A stretch of DNA of 64,000 nt from Sinorhizobium fredii USDA 257 (lineage in GTDB: Bacteria; Pseudomonadota; Alphaproteobacteria; Rhizobiales; Rhizobiaceae): contig NC_018000.1 of the NCBI RefSeq assembly GCF_000265205.3, positions 4,402,001-4,466,000 of the forward strand, in the 5' to 3' direction. The notes beneath the pieces were generated by a model, which searched no databases, was not told where the DNA came from, and saw only the letters and a program-made list of their open reading frames with translations. Position 1 is the first letter of the stretch. Each line of letters opens with the position of its first letter. This document shows, in pieces, positions 1-8,688 of this stretch. The position numbers and the translations under genes are program-made.

Positions 1-576
1 GGCCTTGATGCGGGCGAAGGCGGTTTCAATCGCCGAAATACCCGCCGCTTCCTCGCCCATGAAGGTGCGCGACGAGCCTGTCACCTTGTGCACGATCGAG
101 ATATTGCCGGCGAGCAGATTGGAAAGCTGGGCCAGAAAGAGCGTCGGGCGGAGCTCGGTCGTCAGCTTCTCGTTCAGAAGCTGTTCGCGATCGTTGCGCC
201 TCAGGGCCTCGTCGACGATCAGCGAGTCGACATTGATGTCACGCTCGCCGCCACCGGCCGCGACGATCATATCCATGCTGCCGCAAGCTTCGAGATTGTC
301 CTTGAGCCCCGCATCGTCCAGCGCGAGACCGGCTGCGAAGACGCCGAGACGCTGCCAATTCTCCATCTGACGCTGATCGCCGCGCTTGGCGATCTGCTGC
401 GACCAGTCGATCTCCGGCAGAGGATGGACCGGATAGGGTGCAAAACGCTCCGTCTCGATGCGCGCCCTCGGCGGTTCGACGGCATTCAACAGGGCCACGT
501 GCGGCTCGGCGCCAACCCCCTGGCTCGTTACAATGCCGACGCCGGTGATCACCACGTCGTTTGCGGATTTGGTCAT
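1..576 (-). CDS. fabF2XL: Beta-ketoacyl-ACP synthase of the lipid A VLCFA operon (5' part only)
   Basis: This is the N-terminal 192 residues of a FabF-type ketosynthase; the gene runs off the left edge. It starts with an ATG two bases after the fabZXL stop, so it is translated in the acpXL-fabZXL operon. The N-terminus (MTKSANDVVITGVGIVTSQG) is the usual thiolase-fold opening. Enzymes of this operon extend the 28-carbon hydroxy fatty acid carried by AcpXL for lipid A. Odd point: where FabF has its nucleophilic Cys (motif T-A-C-A/S), this protein reads M-G-E-E-A-A at about residues 173-178, so the Cys position aligns with Glu176. That resembles a chain-length-factor (KS-beta) partner more than an active condensing enzyme. 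Family call is firm; the F2XL label rests on gene order. Confidence 0.88.
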   Translation of the reverse strand, partial: MTKSANDVVITGVGIVTSQGVGAEPHVALLNAVEPPRARIETERFAPYPVHPLPEIDWSQQIAKRGDQRQMENWQRLGVFAAGLALDDAGLKDNLEACGSMDMIVAAGGGERDINVDSLIVDEALRRNDREQLLNEKLTTELRPTLFLAQLSNLLAGNISIVHKVTGSSRTFMGEEAAGISAIETAFARIKA

Positions 577-578
577 CT

Positions 579-1055
579 TTACTTCTCCGAAGCGGCCGTC
601 GCGGCCATCAATCCCACTTCCTCGGCGCGCTTGCGGACGATCTCGCCAAGCGGCACCTGATCGAACGGCATTGTCCTGAGCTTCAGCTGCGCGTCGCAGA
701 TCTTCTTGCCGCCCGAGGCGATCTTGGCCTTGGTCACCGCGAAGCCAGAGCCCTCGTGCTCGAGAAATGCTTCGATTTCGAGCTCGGCCGAAGGCTCGAC
801 GAATGTGCGCATCTTGGCGCCGTCGACCGACATCAGGAAGGGCATCGCCGCGAATTTGGTGGCGGCAAGCACGAGAAAGCCGGAAGCCTGTGCCATCGTT
901 TCGATCAGTAGCACGCCGGGAACCAGCGGATAGCCGGGAAAATGGCCCTCGAACACCGGGCTCTTCTCCGGCACGACGGATCGCGCCGTGAGCCGGCCCG
1001 CCGCGAGATCGACGGATTCGACCCGGTCGACCATCTGGAAATATTCAAGCAGCAT
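579..1055 (-). CDS. fabZXL: 3-hydroxyacyl-ACP dehydratase, FabZ type
   Basis: This 158-residue single hot-dog-fold protein is the size of FabZ. The catalytic pair is visible: His38 in GHFPGYPLVPGV and Glu52 in the following IETMAQ helix. The reaction is dehydration of 3-hydroxyacyl-ACP during elongation of the very-long-chain fatty acid on AcpXL in the cytosol. It lies between acpXL and a ketosynthase on the same strand, with 115 bp to acpXL and 2 bp to the ketosynthase, which marks it as the operon-specific FabZXL rather than the housekeeping FabZ of the lpx cluster. Confidence 0.88.
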   Translation of the reverse strand: MLLEYFQMVDRVESVDLAAGRLTARSVVPEKSPVFEGHFPGYPLVPGVLLIETMAQASGFLVLAATKFAAMPFLMSVDGAKMRTFVEPSAELEIEAFLEHEGSGFAVTKAKIASGGKKICDAQLKLRTMPFDQVPLGEIVRKRAEEVGLMAATAASEK

Positions 1056-1170
1056 CAGGGCTCATCCCGTTCGTTTTGGGCTCAAGTAAAAATGCCGATG
1101 CCGCCTGTCAAGCGAAGGTCGCTGCAGGCGGCATCGGGAAACGGATCGAACCGTGTCAGCGGCGTGTCAA

Positions 1171-1449
1171 TCAGGCCTTGGCCGCCCGAAGCTCATCGAT
1201 TTTGGCACAGAGGTTCTTCAGCACGAAGTATTCCTCGGTCGACACCTTGCCTTCGTTGACTTCCTGGGTCCACTGCTCGAGCGGAATCTTGATGCCGAAT
1301 TCCTTGTCGATCGCAAAGACGATGTCGAGGAAGTCCAGGCTGTCGATGCCGAGATCATCGATCGTGTGGCTTTCCGGCTTGATCGTCTCGCGATCGATCT
1401 CGCTCGTTTCCGCAATGATGTCGGCAACCTTGTCGAATGTAGCTGTCAC
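1171..1449 (-). CDS. acpXL: Acyl carrier protein AcpXL
   Basis: This 92-residue acidic carrier protein has the phosphopantetheine site at Ser37 in [12 protein letters not shown]. AcpXL carries the 27-hydroxyoctacosanoyl chain that is moved onto lipid A in Rhizobiales. I chose the GTG at 1449 because an AAGAGGT ribosome site lies just upstream and the product then has the normal AcpXL length. A longer frame reaching 1533 would add about 28 residues with no family counterpart. It is the first gene of the block and is followed by fabZXL and the ketosynthase on the same strand. Confidence 0.93.
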   Translation of the reverse strand: MTATFDKVADIIAETSEIDRETIKPESHTIDDLGIDSLDFLDIVFAIDKEFGIKIPLEQWTQEVNEGKVSTEEYFVLKNLCAKIDELRAAKA

Positions 1450-1740
1450 GCGCTTACCTCTTGAAAATCGAGTCTTGGCGAACCCTATAGAAAAATGCAC
1501 CGCAAAAGCCAATGCCTCCTGGTCTTTTGCCACTCAGATTTGAAAAACGGTGTTGCCAAACGGCGACCGACTGCGGCTCGAGCGCAGATATGCGCCGGAA
1601 ACGGGGCCTGCACCTTCAAGCCGAGGATTGCAACATCGGCTGTTCACCCCCTCGGCTCGTCGTCGCGATCGCGCCGGTCGGAGCGCGGTTTTTAATCTCG
1701 ATCAAGTGATCGCCAGCCAAAGCCGATAAATTGACATTCG

Positions 1741-2499
1741 TCAGTTCCGCCTGAGAATATCCATCGCCAGACGCGCATCGTCCAAGAGGATAGCGTCGGG
1801 TTCGATCCGATGCACTTGCTCAAGTCCTTCTCGGTCGATCAGGCCGACCGGAAAGGGCGGGTATTCCGGCAGTGGAATTGAGCGCGGCTGACCGACCATT
1901 ACCGCAAGACGCAGGCCAGCGTCGCGAACGATTGCCGCGCGTTCAGGGCTCGCCGCGCCCTGCCATAGCCTGAACCAGTCGGCTCCGGCATCACGCGCCT
2001 GAGCGGCGGAGTCCGGGTCCTCCACGAAAGCGAGAATGGCGATGTCCGGTCGGACAGAGCGCGCGCAAGCGATGAGGTCGAAGCTGCGCAGCCCCAGCAT
2101 CGTTCGCTCGATCGCATTCGCGCGTGCGACCTCATCGATGATGAGTGCGAGCGGCACCGGATCGTTAAGCTTGATGTCCAGGAGAACGCCCAACGGGCCG
2201 GACGCCGCCAGCGCCTCGTGGAGCGTCATCGTGCTCGGCAGCAGCTGCCGCAGCGTTGCGAGATCCACAGCCGAGACGCTGCGCGCATCTCCGCAAAGCC
2301 GTCGAAGGTCGTCATCATGCATGCAAACGAAGGCGCCGTCCTTCGTGACGCGTATATCCGTCTCGATGGCATCTGCCCCAGCACCCTCGGCGGCACGCAG
2401 CGCCTCCACGGTATTCTCGGCAGCAAGGGCAGCACCGCCGCGGTGCGCAACGATGAGAGGCTTGCGGCCGGAGCGACCAATCCACAAATCAGACGACAT
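1741..2499 (-). CDS. Glycerophosphodiester phosphodiesterase (GDPD) family
   Basis: This 252-residue protein hydrolyses glycerophosphodiesters to glycerol-3-phosphate and an alcohol. The GDPD signature is present: AHRGG with His19, then E46-T-D48, and a second His near residue 61 (MHDDDL). No signal peptide is visible, so it is probably cytosolic like UgpQ. It lies 21 bp downstream of cobD on the same strand and is probably co-transcribed with the cob genes, although its function is unrelated. The substrate cannot be told from sequence. Confidence 0.87.
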   Translation of the reverse strand: MSSDLWIGRSGRKPLIVAHRGGAALAAENTVEALRAAEGAGADAIETDIRVTKDGAFVCMHDDDLRRLCGDARSVSAVDLATLRQLLPSTMTLHEALAASGPLGVLLDIKLNDPVPLALIIDEVARANAIERTMLGLRSFDLIACARSVRPDIAILAFVEDPDSAAQARDAGADWFRLWQGAASPERAAIVRDAGLRLAVMVGQPRSIPLPEYPPFPVGLIDREGLEQVHRIEPDAILLDDARLAMDILRRN

Positions 2500-2520
2500 C
2501 GCCTCTCCGACGCTGGACTT

Positions 2521-3504
2521 TCAGAATAGCAGGAACGGCAGAACGATGACGGCAGAGGCCAGAGCGAGCGCGGTGCAGGCGCCATAGAAGACGCCAACGG
2601 CGGCGTCGATATCGTCAATCGTTGCGACTGCGCGGCCGGAGCCGTTGATCATCGGCTCGTCCACCATCGTTCCGCCGTAGACGCGCGGCCCGGCAAGCTG
2701 AATGTCGAGCGCGCCCGCCATCGCCGCCTCGGGCCAGCCGGAATTGGGCGAGCGGTGGAAGCCATGGTCGCGCTTTGCCACCTCGATCGCGGCTTTGGCC
2801 GCTTCGAGACCCCGTGTGAGACGGGCCCCAGCGGCAATGAGGAGAACCGAGAGCCGCGCCGCCGGAAGGTTGGCGAGGTCGTCGAGCCGCGCCGAGGCCC
2901 AGCCGAAATGAAGATACTTCGGGCTCTTGTGGCCGATCATCGAATCTGCAGTATTCAGCATCTTGTAGGCAAACAGGCCGGGAAGCCCGGCAACAGCGTA
3001 CCAAAGGGCCGGAGCGACGACACCATCGGAAAGGTTTTCCGCGAGGCTTTCGATCGCCGCCCGGCAGACGCCGCGCTCATCCAGCGTTTTCGGATCGCGG
3101 CCGACGATCATCGAAACAGCCTCGCGGCCACCCGCAAGACCGTCGCTGCGCAGGCCGTCAGCGACCTGGCGAACGTGATCGGCGAGGCTCTTCTGCGCGA
3201 GGAAAACGGCAACGGTCATTGCCTCGAGAACGAAGCCAAGAGCGCCGAGAACATCGAACAGGCGATTGAGCACCACACCGAACACGATGCTCGAGGCGAG
3301 GAGGACGAGGATGGTCACAATGCCCCGCATTTTCAGCCAGCCGCCGTCCGCCGCTCCACGATTGAGCGCCGCGTCGAAAACGCCGATCGCCTTACCGAAG
3401 AGCACCACCGGATGCGTTAGCCTCTCCCAGAGCCAGTCGGGATCGCCGACGAGGCGGTCGATGATGAGAGCCACAACGAGGACGAGGAAAATTTCGGCCG
3501 ACAT
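2521..3504 (-). CDS. cobD: Adenosylcobinamide-phosphate synthase CobD (CbiB)
   Basis: This 327-residue integral membrane protein has several hydrophobic helices near the N-terminus (residues 3-18, about 55-75 and 90-105) and the CbiB core GDPKTLDERG-VCRAAIESLAENLSDG at about 133-160. It attaches aminopropanol or its phosphate to adenosylcobyric acid to give cobinamide (phosphate) late in B12 synthesis. Its ATG abuts the cobC stop directly, so the two are translationally linked. In this Pseudomonas denitrificans-style naming CobD is the CbiB synthase and CobC is the decarboxylase. Confidence 0.92.
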   Translation of the reverse strand: MSAEIFLVLVVALIIDRLVGDPDWLWERLTHPVVLFGKAIGVFDAALNRGAADGGWLKMRGIVTILVLLASSIVFGVVLNRLFDVLGALGFVLEAMTVAVFLAQKSLADHVRQVADGLRSDGLAGGREAVSMIVGRDPKTLDERGVCRAAIESLAENLSDGVVAPALWYAVAGLPGLFAYKMLNTADSMIGHKSPKYLHFGWASARLDDLANLPAARLSVLLIAAGARLTRGLEAAKAAIEVAKRDHGFHRSPNSGWPEAAMAGALDIQLAGPRVYGGTMVDEPMINGSGRAVATIDDIDAAVGVFYGACTALALASAVIVLPFLLF

Positions 3505-4506
3505 CTAGACTCCTGCCCGGCGCAAGGCTTCGGCCAGACGGCGGTCGCCAGCCGCGTCGGCGGTCAGCCCGATCCGCAGCCAGCGCCGATCGTAGTCGAA
3601 CTTGCGCGTCAGAATGCGCTCCTGGCAGAGCGCCGTATGAAGATCATATGCCCGTTCATGGTCGACGAGCGTGAAGAGCCCGGTGCCACCGATGAGATCG
3701 ATGCCGGCGCCGCGGAGCACTGCATCGAGCGCAGCATTCCGTTGGAGGATGCTTTCCCTTATCGGCTTCGTGTCGCTTTCCATCAGCTTCGCCGAAACGG
3801 CAAGCGCCGGCCCTGACACCGCCCAAGGGCCAAGCCATTCGCGGAAGGTTTCCGTGATCGACCCGCTTGCGACAACGAAGCCAAGCCTCAGGCCCGCGAG
3901 ACCGAAGAACTTGCCGAAGGAACGGAAGACAACGAGGTTGCCATGGGCGGCGACATCAGCGGCAACGCTTGCCTGAGGCTCGAGATCCCCGAAGGCTTCG
4001 TCGACGACGAGCAGGCCGTCGTGCGCCTTCATCGCCGCTGCCATGGCCAGAATTTCGTTGGGCTGGAAAAGTCGGCCGGTCGGGTTATTGGGATTTACGA
4101 GAACCACAATGCCGTGCGCCGCCGCGAGATCATCGGCGCGTGCGACAGTGTCGACGATGAAGCCCGCCGCCTTCAGGACGCGCGCGTATTCGCCATAGGT
4201 CGGCCCGAATATGGCGGCGCGCCTCCTCGGGTCAGCAAGCCGCGGCAGCAACTGAATGACGGCTTGGGTCCCGGGCACCGGCAGCGGCAGGAGATCGCTG
4301 GTCCTGTAATAGCCGCGTGCGGCTGTGCGCGCTGCCTCCTCCAGATGCCGATCCGGCAAGCGATGCCAGACCCGCGCGTCGATCTCCGGCAGTGCGACCG
4401 GGCACGGATTGATGCCGGTCGAAAGGTCGAGCCAATCGTCGGGCGCACCGCCGAAGCGGGCCGCAGCCTCGGTGATTCCGCCGCCATGGACAATCGGCGC
4501 AATCAT
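3505..4506 (-). CDS. cobC: Threonine-phosphate decarboxylase-like protein CobC
   Basis: This 333-residue fold-type I PLP enzyme is related to histidinol-phosphate aminotransferase. Visible marks are NPNNPTG, VVDEAFGD and the PLP lysine region SFGKFFGLAGLRLGF. It supplies (R)-1-amino-2-propanol phosphate for the nucleotide loop of B12. The frame stays open upstream to 4833, but the ATG at 4506 (MIAPIVHGGG) gives the family N-terminus with its substrate-binding HGG and sits two bases from the cobB stop, so I used it. It is followed immediately by cobD. Confidence 0.92.
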   Translation of the reverse strand: MIAPIVHGGGITEAAARFGGAPDDWLDLSTGINPCPVALPEIDARVWHRLPDRHLEEAARTAARGYYRTSDLLPLPVPGTQAVIQLLPRLADPRRRAAIFGPTYGEYARVLKAAGFIVDTVARADDLAAAHGIVVLVNPNNPTGRLFQPNEILAMAAAMKAHDGLLVVDEAFGDLEPQASVAADVAAHGNLVVFRSFGKFFGLAGLRLGFVVASGSITETFREWLGPWAVSGPALAVSAKLMESDTKPIRESILQRNAALDAVLRGAGIDLIGGTGLFTLVDHERAYDLHTALCQERILTRKFDYDRRWLRIGLTADAAGDRRLAEALRRAGV

Positions 4507-4508
4507 CG

Positions 4509-5804
4509 TCACTCCGCAAGATCGATGAGATGCATGAAGGAGCCGGCAACAGTCCCGCGGCGAAGGCCGGTGCGGCCGAGGTCGACGCCTGCAGCATCCA
4601 CCACGGCGAAGAGCGGCTCGGCCGCCCCTTCGGAAACGATGGTCGAATAGTGAAATTCGTGCGCCGTCATCGGTCCCTCGAAAAACCCATTGTCGATCGG
4701 CGCGACGCGCCGGTAGCCGAGATGCCGCCTGCGCTCCGCGAAACTGGTGACGAGCGGCAACAGCCCAAGCATCTCGTAACGTCTGCCGTCCGCTGCGACA
4801 AGCCCTTCGCCCAGCGCCATGTAGCCGCCGCACTCCCCGTAGATGCGGACGCCTCGCCCGGCCGCAGCCTGCATTGCCATGCGGAAGTGCGAAGCACCGA
4901 CGAGCATCTCGGCGTGCAATTCCGGATAGCCGCCCGGCAGATAGATCGCGTCGGCGCCAACATCGGGCGCTTCGTCATTCAGCGGTGAAAAGAACGAGAT
5001 TTCCGCTCCCTGCCTGCGCCAGCCGGAGAGCAGATGCTCGTAACTGAAAGCGAAGGCGACGTCGCGAGCGACGGCGATCCGCTGGCCGAGCGGACTCAGT
5101 GCTTTCGCTTCCGGCGGCGTATCCGCCCGCAAGGGAAACGCTACGGCGAGGATGGCATCGACATCGCAGCCCGACGCGACGCGCATCGCCGCATGGTCGA
5201 TGAAGGCTTCGAGCGCCCCGTGCTCGCCGGCCTGTACGAGACCCAGATGCCGTTCTGGCAGCGTCAACGCGTCATCGTGGCGCAGCACGCCGAAAATCGG
5301 GACGGCTGCGCGGTCGAGCGCGTCGCGCAGCATCGCCTCATGGCGGTCGCTGCCCACCCGGTTCAGGATGACGCCGGCGACGCACACATCATCGCGGTGA
5401 TCCATATAGCCGCGCACCAGCGCCGCGACCGAATGGGAGAGACGGGCGCAATCGACAACCAGGATCACCGCCAGCCCGAGCGTTGCGGCCAGATCTGCCG
5501 GCGATCCCGTGCCGTCGGCGGCGCCGTCATAAAGCCCCATCATCGCCTCGATGATGAGCGTGGAGCCGTCCTTCGTCGCGGCCGCAGCGTTGGCGAGGCG
5601 CAGTTCCGGCCGCATCGCCCAGGGATCATAGTTGAGACAGGGCTTGCCGCTTGCGGCGGTGTGGAAGGCCGGATCGATGTAGTCCGGGCCCGCTTTGCCT
5701 GGTGCGATGGAAAAGCCGCGCCGCGTCAGCGCCCGCAGCAGGCCGAGCGTCACCGTTGTCTTGCCCGAGCCGGAGCTCGGGGCAGCAATCATCAGACCGC
5801 TCAT
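4509..5804 (-). CDS. cobB: Cobyrinic/hydrogenobyrinic acid a,c-diamide synthase CobB
   Basis: This 431-residue ATP- and glutamine-dependent amidase acts on the a and c carboxylates of the corrin ring. The N-terminal P-loop APSSGSGKTT (residues 8-17) belongs to the dethiobiotin-synthetase-like domain. The C-terminal glutaminase domain carries the nucleophilic Cys in GECGGYMALGEG. The start overlaps the cobA stop by 4 bp and the stop is 2 bp from cobC, as in a tight operon. Confidence 0.93.
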   Translation of the reverse strand: MSGLMIAAPSSGSGKTTVTLGLLRALTRRGFSIAPGKAGPDYIDPAFHTAASGKPCLNYDPWAMRPELRLANAAAATKDGSTLIIEAMMGLYDGAADGTGSPADLAATLGLAVILVVDCARLSHSVAALVRGYMDHRDDVCVAGVILNRVGSDRHEAMLRDALDRAAVPIFGVLRHDDALTLPERHLGLVQAGEHGALEAFIDHAAMRVASGCDVDAILAVAFPLRADTPPEAKALSPLGQRIAVARDVAFAFSYEHLLSGWRRQGAEISFFSPLNDEAPDVGADAIYLPGGYPELHAEMLVGASHFRMAMQAAAGRGVRIYGECGGYMALGEGLVAADGRRYEMLGLLPLVTSFAERRRHLGYRRVAPIDNGFFEGPMTAHEFHYSTIVSEGAAEPLFAVVDAAGVDLGRTGLRRGTVAGSFMHLIDLAE

Positions 5805-6643
5805 GCCGGGTTCCGGCGTATGCGGTTCGAGAATGGGTCCGCGGTAAGCGCGCGGCCACTGAGCGCGCCCACCCAGTCGAGCGACGGACGCAGCCGAACG
5901 ACTTCCCCGACGACGACGATTGCCGGCGGCTCCAATCCCGAAGCCGCAACATCGGTTTCGGCACGGGAAAGCGTGGTCTCAAGCACCACCTGCTCAGGCG
6001 TCGCCGCATTGCAGACGAAGGCGACCGCCTCGTCGGGCGAACGGCCGGCGGCGATGAGGTTCGCCGAAATCTGACCGATATGCTTCATCGCCATGTACAT
6101 GACGATGACCGGCGACCCCTTGGCGATGCCTTCCCAATTGATCTGGTCCGGCACCACGCCGGAGGAATCGTGGCCGGTGAGGAAGGTGACTGCGTGATTG
6201 ACTTCACGATGGGTCACCGGAATGCCGGCATAGGCAAGCCCGCCAATGCCCGCGGTGATGCCGGGCACGATGCGGAACGGAATACCGTGCTCGACAAGCG
6301 TCAAAGCTTCCTCGCCGCCGCGGCCGAAGACAAACGGGTCACCGCCCTTGAGGCGCAGGACTCTGAGCCCGGCGCGGGCCAGTTCGACGAGGCGGAGCGA
6401 GATGTCGCGTTGCTTCGGCGACGGCTTGCCGCCGCGTTTGCCGGCAAATTCGAGTGCGGCGCTCGGCTTGGCAAGCTTCAGGCAATCGGCATTCACCAGC
6501 GCATCATGAACGATCACATCCGCCTGGCGGAGCGCATTGGCGGCATGAAGCGTCAAAAGCCCCGGGTCACCGGGTCCGGCACCGACGAGCCAGACCGAAC
6601 CGGGATCGAGTTCGGGAAGGCCGGCAAAAAACGCATCCGTCAC
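5801..6643 (-). CDS. cobA: Uroporphyrinogen-III C-methyltransferase CobA (SUMT)
   Basis: This 280-residue SAM-dependent enzyme makes precorrin-2 by methylating C2 and C7 of uroporphyrinogen III, the branch point into corrins and siroheme. The tetrapyrrole methylase motifs are clear: VGAGPGDPGLLT at residues 20-31, RLKGGDPFVFGRGGEE near 97-112, and PGITAG. It is a stand-alone SUMT with no CysG dehydrogenase domain. It lies between cobE and cobB in the cobEABCD run and overlaps cobB by 4 bp. Confidence 0.94.
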   Translation of the reverse strand: MTDAFFAGLPELDPGSVWLVGAGPGDPGLLTLHAANALRQADVIVHDALVNADCLKLAKPSAALEFAGKRGGKPSPKQRDISLRLVELARAGLRVLRLKGGDPFVFGRGGEEALTLVEHGIPFRIVPGITAGIGGLAYAGIPVTHREVNHAVTFLTGHDSSGVVPDQINWEGIAKGSPVIVMYMAMKHIGQISANLIAAGRSPDEAVAFVCNAATPEQVVLETTLSRAETDVAASGLEPPAIVVVGEVVRLRPSLDWVGALSGRALTADPFSNRIRRNPA

Positions 6644-6755
6644 GGCTTGTTACTCCGGGCCTGGCGAAACATCTGAACTAGTTCTCTTTGGAAGGAAATT
6701 ACGGCAGAGCATTGAATCTGCGCATCAAACACGGAATGGGCGGCAGTACGAACCA

Positions 6756-7214
6756 TCAGACGGTCTCCGAGGCGCCTGTTGCGGCACTGTGAGGTCCGGC
6801 GTAGTGGCGCGGCCCCGCGATCGCTGCCGTCGCGCGGGCCGAGCGGATCTTCGGAACGAGCAGGACTGCATCGCACCCTGCCCCCGCCAGCGCCGCTCCC
6901 TCGGCGACGCCATGGCAGCCTGTATGGGCAAAGACGATCTCGGAAGGATTCTGCAGTCGGGCCGCCTCCGCCTCGAGCGTCGCCGCCTCGAAGAAGCGGA
7001 CGGGCACCGAAAACCGCCGGCCCGCCGCATGAATGGCGGGCTCCTCGGAGCGCGCGTCAAGCGAAGCGACGAACGCGACATCTCCTTCGGCCGCGCCCGC
7101 GTCAGCGAGCGCCTGCTCGGCAAGCGCGATCACTTCCTCCGGTTTGGCGTTTCGCTCGCAGCCGAGGCCGAGAACAAGTTTGGCGGTCGGGTCTGGTCTC
7201 TTGACCGAAGGCAT
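6756..7214 (-). CDS. cobE: Cobalamin biosynthesis protein CobE (CbiG C-terminal domain)
   Basis: This is a small CobE/CbiG-C protein of about 152 residues. It shows LVLGLGCERNAKPEEV near the start, LDARSEEPAIHAAG, and a C-terminal VFAHTGCHGVAEGAALAGAG, which match the family. CobE is needed for aerobic cobalamin synthesis, but its exact step is poorly defined. The start is uncertain: ATGs at 7214 and 7250 and a TTG at 7262 are all in frame. I chose 7214 for family length and the GGGGAG upstream. It heads the cobEABCD block; I see no B12 box upstream of it. Confidence 0.83.
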   Translation of the reverse strand: MPSVKRPDPTAKLVLGLGCERNAKPEEVIALAEQALADAGAAEGDVAFVASLDARSEEPAIHAAGRRFSVPVRFFEAATLEAEAARLQNPSEIVFAHTGCHGVAEGAALAGAGCDAVLLVPKIRSARATAAIAGPRHYAGPHSAATGASETV

Positions 7215-7701
7215 CTGCGGCGCGGCTCCCCGGCAGCGCCCCGCATCCATCCGGATGCACAAAGCCGCTGCGACTCATTGAACATCTGCGCGGTTTACTC
7301 CAATACCCACTGGTGTTGGAACCGCGCTGCGGTCGGCGTTCCAAACGAAGCGCCGGCCTGGGCAGACAGCCGCACCGGTCAGGACAGCACCGGATCGGGC
7401 CCCCTGAATGGGTCGACCGCACCGGACGCTCTTTCGATCCGCTCGCACGGACGCCGTCGTATGATCGTCATTTCTACCGAAGGCCTTCCGGGCGGTCAAA
7501 CCGGATTGCGGCATCCCGGCGTCGTAAACGGTCCATCCGGCAGCGTCGGCAATGGATGCGCCGCCGTTCTGGCCAACGAAGGCAACGAGCCTGCAGCAGA
7601 AGAACAGCATTTTCTGCAGAAATTGCCGCCGACGAGCCTTTGCTTTTCGCGGCCGGCTCTGACACAAGGCGGAAGCAATTCCATTTCGTCTCGAGCCCTC
7701 C
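7215..7701. other. Divergent intergenic region, cobE / TSUP permease
   Basis: No convincing gene is visible here. Open frames on both strands lack ribosome sites and family features. The region must hold the promoter of the cobEABCD block and of the permease at 7702. I looked for a cobalamin riboswitch on the minus strand and found no B12 box of the kind seen clearly at 15961-15977. Confidence 0.5.
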
Positions 7702-8487
7702 GTGACCGATCTCGCCCTTCATCTCCTGCTCTTTCTGTTCGCGGCCGCCTTCATCGCCGGCTTCATCGATTCGATTGCCGGCGGTGGCGGGATGGTCACC
7801 ATTCCGGCCATGCTGATCGCCGGGATTCCGCCGCTCGAAACGCTTGGGACCAACAAGCTCCAATCGCTCTTCGGCTCCGGTTCCGCCAGCATCGCCTACG
7901 CGCGACACGGCCATGTCAATCTGAAGGAACAGTTGCCGATGGCGCTGATGTCGGCCGCGGGGTCCGTGTTCGGCGCATTGATCGCGACGGTCGTTCCAGC
8001 CGATGCGCTCAAGGCAGTGCTACCCTTTCTGCTGATCGCGATCGCCGTCTATTTCGGCTGCAAACCGAATATCGGCGATGTCGAAAAGCACCGCCGCATG
8101 TCGGCATTTCTCTTCACCCTCACCTTCGTGCCGCTAATCGGTCTCTACGACGGGGTTTTCGGACCAGGTACGGGCTCGTTCTTCATGCTCGGCTTCGTCT
8201 CGCTTGCCGGCTACGGCATCCTCAAGGCGACGGCCCACACGAAGTTCCTGAATTTCGGCTCCAATCTGGGCGCCTTCATCATCTTCGTTCTCTACGGCGT
8301 CGTTCTCTGGAAGGTGGGGCTGATGATGGGCGCGGGCCAGTTTCTCGGCGCGCAAGTGGGCTCCCGCTATGCGATGGCGAAGGGGGCGAAGATCATCAAG
8401 CCGCTGCTTGTCATCGTCTCGATTGCGCTCGCGATCCGCCTGCTGGCGGACCCGGCGCATCCGTTGAGGATCTGGCTGGGCATCTAA
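7702..8487 (+). CDS. TSUP-family (TauE/SafE) membrane permease
   Basis: This 261-residue polytopic inner-membrane protein has about eight hydrophobic segments. The family feature GFIDSIAGGGGMVTIPAML lies near the N-terminus (about residues 20-38), and a second copy of the fold contains LIGLYDGVFGPGTGSFF at about 137-153. TSUP proteins export or import sulfite, sulfonates and other small organic anions. The start is a GTG at 7702. It is divergent from cobE and lies between two cob blocks, so a link to metal or cofactor supply is possible but unproven. Confidence 0.85.
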   Translation: MTDLALHLLLFLFAAAFIAGFIDSIAGGGGMVTIPAMLIAGIPPLETLGTNKLQSLFGSGSASIAYARHGHVNLKEQLPMALMSAAGSVFGALIATVVPADALKAVLPFLLIAIAVYFGCKPNIGDVEKHRRMSAFLFTLTFVPLIGLYDGVFGPGTGSFFMLGFVSLAGYGILKATAHTKFLNFGSNLGAFIIFVLYGVVLWKVGLMMGAGQFLGAQVGSRYAMAKGAKIIKPLLVIVSIALAIRLLADPAHPLRIWLGI

Positions 8488-8688
8488 ATTTCCGACTCGC
8501 GCACCGATGAAAACTGCGCTTCCGTCGCCTTGGTTGGCGCGTTCCCCAACGTGTTAACCAAGAAGCGAAAGGCTCGGATGAACCTCTAGTCGCTAGAGAG
8601 TGTGACGTCGTCTGCGTTATCCCGAAGCGGGACGGCCTCAAGGCAAGATCGCCGCAAAACGAATGCCGTTCGACCCCGAGGAGCCCCG

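Noticed and set aside
6789..8510. Long plus-strand open frame of 573 codons
   Set aside because: It runs antisense to cobE and out of frame with the TSUP permease; the translation is Arg-rich and shows no domain.
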